Source: Rhodopirellula sp. P2
Lineage (GTDB): Bacteria > Planctomycetota > Planctomycetia > Pirellulales > Pirellulaceae
Length of the DNA stretch: 64,000 nucleotides
NCBI RefSeq assembly: GCF_028768465.1
Contig: NZ_CP118225.1
Location: 930,001 to 994,000, forward strand
Direction: 5' to 3'
Under the pieces are notes generated by a model. It ran no database searches and was not told the DNA's origin. It saw only the letters and a list, made by a program, of their open reading frames with translations. The position numbers and the translations under genes are program-made. This document shows, piece by piece, positions 59,091-64,000 of this stretch (position 1 is its first letter; every line of letters starts with the position of its first letter).

Positions 59091-59136
59091 CCTCCTCCGA
59101 ACAACGAATCCAAACACTGGATTTGTCCGGAGGAGG
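59091..59136. terminator. Hairpin between convergent genes
   Basis: CTCCTCCG at 59092-59099 pairs with CGGAGGAG at 59128-59135, with an inner AATCCA/TGGATT pair. It lies between the convergent GSDH-like and PQQ-repeat genes. There is no clear T tract, so a terminator role in either direction is plausible but not proven. Confidence 0.55.
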
Positions 59137-59152
59137 AGCATGGAATGGTTCC

Positions 59153-60499
59153 TCAGCGAGCGATGTCGAACGCGAAAATCAGGTTTTGATCGCGAATGAA
59201 CAACGTTTGGTCCGCCACCACGGGGTGGGCCCAAATCGCACCGCTTCCGCGAGGCAGATCCGTTTCGCGTGGGATGGTCAACTTCCCAAGGGGTGACCAA
59301 CGTTCCGCATTGGGTTCCAGCAGAATCACGGTGCCATCTTTGTCGTTGTAGCAATACAAACGACCATCGGCGAAACAGATCGAACCGCTCGTGTTCGGAC
59401 GCAGTTTCTCTTGCCAAAGCGTGTCACCGCTTTCGATGTCTTGCGCCATCCAAACGCCACCACTGGCTTTGGTCAGACCGTAGATCGTGCCATCCACCGC
59501 CACCACGCCACCGTGGTGATTCATCATGGACTTTCCATCCAGGTGATAGATCTGCTCGGCGTTGATTCCACCACCGGCGGAAGTCAACTTCAACAACACA
59601 TTGCCGGCACCGTAGTCACTGGTGTGATAGATGTGGTCGTCGAGGATCAGTGGCGTCGGAATGGTGGCGACCTTGTTGCCTGACAAAGAATTCTCAAACA
59701 GCTTTTCACCGGACTCACAATCAAACGCAACCACACCGATGCTGCCCGCGGTGACGTAGTAGTCCACATCGCCGATGGAACCCTTCATGGCCGAGACATA
59801 GTGTGCTACCGAGTCGACGCCTTTGGATTGCCACAGCAATTTGCCGGTGCGACGATCCAAAGCAATCATGAACTTGCTGCCGCCGGGTGTGACGACGACG
59901 CGATTGCCATCGATCAACACCGACTCGCTGTATCCCCACTTGGGAATCTCGCCTCCGTAGTCAGCGACCAAGTCGACGGACCACAGCTTGCGTCCGTCTT
60001 GGCGTCGCAGTGCCGAGACGACCCCCACATCGGACAACACAAAGACTTGATCGCCATCGACGGTCGGAGTGCTGCGTGGTCCGCCGCCCCAACCCACGTT
60101 GTAGTCGTCACCGCTGCCGGCACGCGCGACCGGAACTTGCCAAATTGAATTTCCGGTGTTGGCATCAACGCAAATCGCATAACAGTTCTGCTCGTCCGAG
60201 CCCATCGAGAACAGTTTGCCGTCGACGATCGCGGTGCTGCTGTACCCACGTCCGGCGGTGGAAAACGTCCACTTCAGTTTGGGGCCGTCCTCGGGCCAAG
60301 TCTGCAGCAAACTCTGTTCGGCAGCCTTGCCGTCTCGGGCAGCACCTCGCCATTGTGGCCAATCGGCGTCACCGGCCAGCAGGTTGGTTCCCAGCAACGT
60401 GGTGCCGAGGATCAACGAAGTGGCGGCAATTCGTTTCACCTTTGCCAAGATCGGCCGAGCAGTTTCGAATGAGGGCAGGATACGAAGTCGACGAAGCAT
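59153..60499 (-). CDS. Exported PQQ-repeat beta-propeller (BamB-like) protein
   Basis: A 448-residue protein from ATG 60499 with a late signal-like segment (IAATSLILGTTLLGTNLLAG, about residues 25-45). It begins with DADWPQWRGAARDG, typical of planctomycete 'PQQ-binding-like' proteins, and then has repeated propeller blades such as TPTVDGDQVFVLSDVGVVSAL and GKLLWQSKGVDS. The fold is shared with BamB and quinoprotein dehydrogenases. No catalytic residues for dehydrogenase activity are evident, so a structural or binding role is likelier. The frame extends to 60595 without a better start. Confidence 0.87.
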   Translation of the reverse strand: MLRRLRILPSFETARPILAKVKRIAATSLILGTTLLGTNLLAGDADWPQWRGAARDGKAAEQSLLQTWPEDGPKLKWTFSTAGRGYSSTAIVDGKLFSMGSDEQNCYAICVDANTGNSIWQVPVARAGSGDDYNVGWGGGPRSTPTVDGDQVFVLSDVGVVSALRRQDGRKLWSVDLVADYGGEIPKWGYSESVLIDGNRVVVTPGGSKFMIALDRRTGKLLWQSKGVDSVAHYVSAMKGSIGDVDYYVTAGSIGVVAFDCESGEKLFENSLSGNKVATIPTPLILDDHIYHTSDYGAGNVLLKLTSAGGGINAEQIYHLDGKSMMNHHGGVVAVDGTIYGLTKASGGVWMAQDIESGDTLWQEKLRPNTSGSICFADGRLYCYNDKDGTVILLEPNAERWSPLGKLTIPRETDLPRGSGAIWAHPVVADQTLFIRDQNLIFAFDIAR

Positions 60500-60867
60500 G
60501 GTGGCTCGTTCCGGAGTGGTGTGAAGGCGGGGAAGGTCGGAACTTTTGGTCGAGTTCCGCCTAGGCACTTTAGCAAACCACCCCACGCGATCCAAGCAAC
60601 CAGAACGGCCGTCAAGGAACCTCCGAGCACCCCGGACAGCATTCGTTCAGGTCTGGGGCTGCGTTTTGCAAACCAAGGTTTGGAAAGAACTTAAGAAGTT
60701 GGTCGAATTTCGAAGCTGACACCAGAATCGGCCCCATTCTGGTTCTGAAAACGACATGATTGAGCGTGCCGCTGCGATCTTTCACCGATCCCAGTTCCGG
60801 CGGGCAATCAACCAGCCGGTGAAACTGGACTAAACTGACAGACACCGTTCCTGCCGAGAGATTTCTG
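60500..60867. promoter_or_regulatory. Divergent region upstream of sigma/kinase operon
   Basis: This 368-base region between the PQQ-repeat gene and the sigma factor gene must hold both promoters. TTAAGAAGTTGGTCG near 60691 and AAACTGGACTAAACTG near 60823 are AT-richer than their surroundings, but no clear boxes can be assigned. No gene is supported. Confidence 0.35.
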
Positions 60868-61524
60868 TTGAACCCATCGCCATCTGATTCGACGTCTTCG
60901 GACACCACCACCGCTTTGGTGATCGCTTCCAAACGAGGCGACAACGAAGCGTTGGGGCAATTGATGTTGCGCTATCGGGGTTACTTGTTGATGCTGGCTC
61001 ATCGGTATCTCAGCGACCAGTTGCGCCGGCGGATTGATCCGGCCGATTTGGTGCAGGTCACGTTCTTGGAAGCGAAACGCGACCTGCACGCTTTTCGAGG
61101 TGAATCCTCGGGCGAGTTCGCAGGCTGGTTGCGAGGCATGCTGAAAAACAATGTTGCCTCTGCGGTCGCTCATCATGTGATGACCCAGAAGCGTTCGACG
61201 AAGAAAGAAGTGCACGCGGGAGGAGCAGGTGGCGATGGCAGCCAGCCAGACAACTGGATCGCACAAATGCCTGGTGCCAAGACCAGCCCGAGCGGTGTCG
61301 CGGTTCGGCAAGAAGCGGTCAGTGCGATGATGGAAGCCCTGCATGAGCTTCCCGAAACGCAGGCCGAAGCCATTCGCCTGCGTTACATGGAAGGTTTGTC
61401 GTTGAAAGAGATCGTTGATCGAATGGACAAAAGCGAAACCGCGGTCGCCGGCCTGCTCAAACGAGGTTTGAAAAAACTTCGAACGATTTTGGACACCGAC
61501 AGCAGTCCTTGGTGGAAGACCTGA
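60868..61524 (+). CDS. ECF-type RNA polymerase sigma factor
   Basis: A 218-residue sigma factor, apparently starting at TTG 60868 with GAGAG eight bases upstream. Region 2 has LMLRYRGYLLMLAHRYLSDQ and RIDPADLVQVTFLEAKRDL. Region 4 has LHELPETQAEAIRLRYMEGL then SLKEIVDRMDKSETAVAGLL. The linker between them (RSTKKEVHAGGAGGDGSQPD) is long and polar. Its TGA stop overlaps the kinase ATG by one base (TGATG), strong evidence of translational coupling to that kinase. No anti-sigma factor gene is present, so the kinase may take that role. Confidence 0.92.
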   Translation: MNPSPSDSTSSDTTTALVIASKRGDNEALGQLMLRYRGYLLMLAHRYLSDQLRRRIDPADLVQVTFLEAKRDLHAFRGESSGEFAGWLRGMLKNNVASAVAHHVMTQKRSTKKEVHAGGAGGDGSQPDNWIAQMPGAKTSPSGVAVRQEAVSAMMEALHELPETQAEAIRLRYMEGLSLKEIVDRMDKSETAVAGLLKRGLKKLRTILDTDSSPWWKT

Positions 61525-63809
61525 TGGCCGAAACCAACGACGATGGTTTGGACGAGATCTTCGCGTTGTACCTGTCCGCTTGCGACACGGGAGAACTGAC
61601 TTCACGAGATGACTTTCTGAAACAGCATCCCGAACACGCCGACCAACTTCGCGAGTTGATGGACGCGGCCGATTTGATCGGGACCTTCTCGATGGCTGGA
61701 TCAGCTCCCGATGAAGCGTCCCATCCGTGGACGGGACCGATCACGTTGCCGCCCGACGTCGATGTGGACGAAGTGGACGCGCGTTTGGCATCCACCGCCA
61801 GCCAGATCGATGTCCGCACCGACCTGGCCGACACAATTGGAATTGGCACCGCGCTATCGGATGATGGTCTGGGGGAACATTCCAACGTCGATCCCAATCT
61901 GACACTGCCCATGGCCAATCGCTCGCAAGGCGATTCAGGGCCATCATTGCCGTTTGATCTGGGCGACTACCAACTGCTCAAAGTTTTGGGTGTTGGTGGG
62001 ATGGGCGTGGTTTACCTGGCCAAGCAACGTGACTTGGATCGGTTGGTGGCGGTGAAGATGATCCGCAGTGGGATCTTGGCTGGCCAAGACGAAGTCAAAC
62101 GTTTTTACATCGAAGCCAAAGCCGCCGCGAAACTCAAACACCCCAACATCGTCGCGGTTCACCAGTTCGGACGACGTGCCGGCCACCACTTTTTCTCGAT
62201 GCAATACGTCGAAGGGGAAGACCTTCAAAAGGTATTGGCCAAAGGTCCCTTGTCATCCCGCCGAGCGGCCGAAGTCGTTCGCGATGTGGCCCAGGCGATC
62301 CATCACGCTCACAGTCGTGGCGTGCTGCACCGAGACCTCAAACCCGGCAATGTCCTGATCGATCCATCCGGTCAAGTTCATGTGACTGACTTTGGTCTGG
62401 CCAAACACACCGATGCGGACAGCAGCGTGACCGGCAGCGGTGCCGCGGTTGGGACGCCACACTACATGGCTCCTGAGCAAGCCCTCGGACACAGCGACCG
62501 AGTCACCCATCACAGCGACATCTATTCCCTCGGTGCGATTCTTTTTGCCGCGATCACCTCACGCCCACCGATCGTCGGTGACACCGTGATGCAAACGTTG
62601 CTCAAGGTCGCTCATCAACCCGCGCCCAATCTGAGATCCGTTTGCCCCCAAGCGGAATCGGATCTGGAAGTGATCGTTGCCAAGTGTTTGGAGAAACAGC
62701 CCAAAGATCGTTACAAAACCGCCAAGAACCTGGCGGATGATTTGAATCGATTCTTGTGCGGTCAAACCATCCATGCCCGCTCGCGTAGTCGCGCTCGCAA
62801 GGTCATCGATTGGTTCGGACAAGTTCCCGTGGTCGCGGCGGTCACAGGACGACAAACATCCGGCACGCCGATTGGGCAACGCCGATTCCAGAATGGGATT
62901 TTGTCCGCATCGATCATCCTGCCGTTGCTGTTGTTGGCCGGGTTGGTGTGGCAACAACGCCTCAACAACGCGATGCCCACGCGAATTCGGATTGCGGGTG
63001 GTCTTCCCGGCGGCCTGTACAATCGCGTTTCCGAAGAGTTGTCCCAGGGCTTGCAGTCGCGCACCTCCGTGCCTTGCGAAGTCATCCAGACCAATGGCAC
63101 TTGGGACAACCGCGAACGCTTGTTGGCTGGCGAATTTGAGTTGGCCCCGATCCAGGCCACCGCGGTCAATGGAGAAACGCTTCGCGTGGTGGCGCCTTTG
63201 TTCTACGAAGCGGTCCACATTCTCATTCGCGATGACAGTGAGATTGATTCAGTCGAAGACCTCTCGGGACAACGCATCGCCGTGGGACCACACGGCAGCG
63301 GTTCTCGTCGAGCGGCCGAGATGGTGCTGGAATCACTTGCATTGTCAGAGACGATCTCGCCTCGCGTCGAGATGCCTTGGCAAACGCTGCAAGAAACCAA
63401 CCCCGAAGTTTCCGCCGAGGCCGCGATCATCTGCATCGGCGTGGGCAGCGATCTGGTCACGCGAATGTTGACCGAGCATCGATGGCACCTGTTGCCGCTT
63501 TCCAATGGGGTCGCGATCGCACTGCAGCATCCAACGCTGCACGCGATGACGATCACCGCCGACGCGTATTCCGGATCCAGCATTCCAGCGTCGGGCATTC
63601 ATACCGTCGGAACCACTGCGTTTCTGGTCTGCCGCGACACAGCTCCAGACCCGTTGATCGAAAACACCCTGCATTCGCTCTACGAAGAACCCTCCATCAT
63701 CGGGTTGATCCCCGCCCGTCAAGCCGCCGAGTGGCAAGGCCTGGCCTTCCACCGAGTCTCCCGTCGTTACTACGACGAGTTGGAAGCCGCGGCCACCCAC
63801 GCGAATTAG
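61524..63809 (+). CDS. Ser/Thr protein kinase fused to a TAXI-like solute-binding domain
   Basis: A 761-residue membrane kinase. The N-terminal part (about 1-140) holds the helical EIFALYLSACDTGELTSRDD segment common in planctomycete kinases. The kinase domain (about 145-410) has VLGVGGMGVVYLAKQ, VAVKMIRSG, GVLHRDLKPGNVLI, DFGLAKH and HYMAPEQALG. A membrane segment (ILSASIILPLLLLAGLVWQQ) follows at about 460. The exported half (about 485-761) resembles TAXI-type TRAP solute receptors: IRIAGGLPGGLYNRVSEELS, LLAGEFELAPIQATAV, VEDLSGQRIAVGPHGSGSRR. ATG 61524 was chosen over TTG 61509 because of the TGATG coupling with the sigma gene. Confidence 0.93.
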   Translation: MAETNDDGLDEIFALYLSACDTGELTSRDDFLKQHPEHADQLRELMDAADLIGTFSMAGSAPDEASHPWTGPITLPPDVDVDEVDARLASTASQIDVRTDLADTIGIGTALSDDGLGEHSNVDPNLTLPMANRSQGDSGPSLPFDLGDYQLLKVLGVGGMGVVYLAKQRDLDRLVAVKMIRSGILAGQDEVKRFYIEAKAAAKLKHPNIVAVHQFGRRAGHHFFSMQYVEGEDLQKVLAKGPLSSRRAAEVVRDVAQAIHHAHSRGVLHRDLKPGNVLIDPSGQVHVTDFGLAKHTDADSSVTGSGAAVGTPHYMAPEQALGHSDRVTHHSDIYSLGAILFAAITSRPPIVGDTVMQTLLKVAHQPAPNLRSVCPQAESDLEVIVAKCLEKQPKDRYKTAKNLADDLNRFLCGQTIHARSRSRARKVIDWFGQVPVVAAVTGRQTSGTPIGQRRFQNGILSASIILPLLLLAGLVWQQRLNNAMPTRIRIAGGLPGGLYNRVSEELSQGLQSRTSVPCEVIQTNGTWDNRERLLAGEFELAPIQATAVNGETLRVVAPLFYEAVHILIRDDSEIDSVEDLSGQRIAVGPHGSGSRRAAEMVLESLALSETISPRVEMPWQTLQETNPEVSAEAAIICIGVGSDLVTRMLTEHRWHLLPLSNGVAIALQHPTLHAMTITADAYSGSSIPASGIHTVGTTAFLVCRDTAPDPLIENTLHSLYEEPSIIGLIPARQAAEWQGLAFHRVSRRYYDELEAAATHAN

Positions 63810-64000
63810 CGTCACTGGGTTAGCGTCACTGGGCACGGCTGGTGAGGAACCATCATTGCCGATGACAGGCTGTTTTGTGCGGCGACGGTTCTCTGCCATA
63901 CAACCGCGAATGCGGCATCCAAACGATCAACACCGAATCTCAAGATCGCGTCGTCGGCACATTTCCAGGAGGTTTTCGGGCCCTGAACAATCGCCGGACG
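63810..64000. other. Right end of window, nothing recognised
   Basis: The last 190 bases after the kinase contain a short direct repeat of AGCGTCACTGGG at about 63809-63835. No gene or terminator can be supported before the window ends. Confidence 0.4.

Overview
The window looks like chromosomal DNA of a planctomycete close to Rhodopirellula (family Pirellulaceae). This is inferred from gene content: ECF sigma factor / Ser-Thr kinase pairs, kinases with WD40 repeats, LExRxLLA-type N-termini on giant surface proteins with C-terminal dockerin repeats, a PEP-CTERM protein, ThuA and DUF1080 domain proteins, and many secreted proteins of unknown role. Base composition is moderately GC-rich with long, repeat-filled spacers. 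No rRNA, tRNA, CRISPR array or prophage was recognised.

Layout. 1-2221: a PilT-like ATPase (5' end outside the window) followed directly by a GspE/PilB-like protein whose nucleotide-binding motifs are degenerate. 2222-3436: a spacer with a 129-bp tandem array and other palindromes. 3437-11869 (minus strand): a complete F1Fo ATP synthase operon atpZ-I-B-E-F-H-A-G-D-C, ending in a clear intrinsic terminator; AtpF carries a signal peptide and a His/Asp-rich leader. 12263-16973 (plus): a Rho_N/DUF4912 protein, a ThuA-domain protein, dihydroorotase (pyrC) and uracil phosphoribosyltransferase (upp). 16974-18767: a 239-bp tandem repeat array and a small HUH/Y1 transposase flanked by REP-like hairpins. 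18768-24828 (minus): a sugar-type ABC ATPase, oligoendopeptidase F, an unknown membrane-anchored protein and LarC. 24983-28863: a LOG-family protein, an aldehyde dehydrogenase and a cysteine-synthase-like enzyme.

29216-36311 (plus): a 1048-residue secreted transglutaminase/esterase/CBM9-like fusion, then an ECF sigma factor with a WD40 kinase. 36351-49144: a surface-protein region with two divergent dockerin-bearing proteins (694 and 3174 residues), the larger one containing three apparently identical 1005-bp tandem units, and a PEP-CTERM protein. 49290-54943: a secreted esterase, an HExxH lipoprotein, a SulP permease and a DUF1080 protein. 55253-59049 (plus): ribosomal protein bL21, a tail-anchored kinase, an FKBP isomerase and a secreted sugar-dehydrogenase-like propeller. 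59153-60499 (minus): a PQQ-repeat propeller. 60868-63809 (plus): an ECF sigma factor translationally coupled to a kinase whose exported half resembles a TAXI solute-binding protein.

The main coordinated units are the ATP synthase operon, the two sigma factor/kinase modules, and the transposase with its REP-like repeats. At least eight kinds of palindromic or tandem repeat occupy the spacers, some touching gene ends. The strongest candidates for undescribed biology are the REP/transposase locus, the kinase-TAXI sensor coupled to a sigma factor, and the perfectly repeated giant surface protein.
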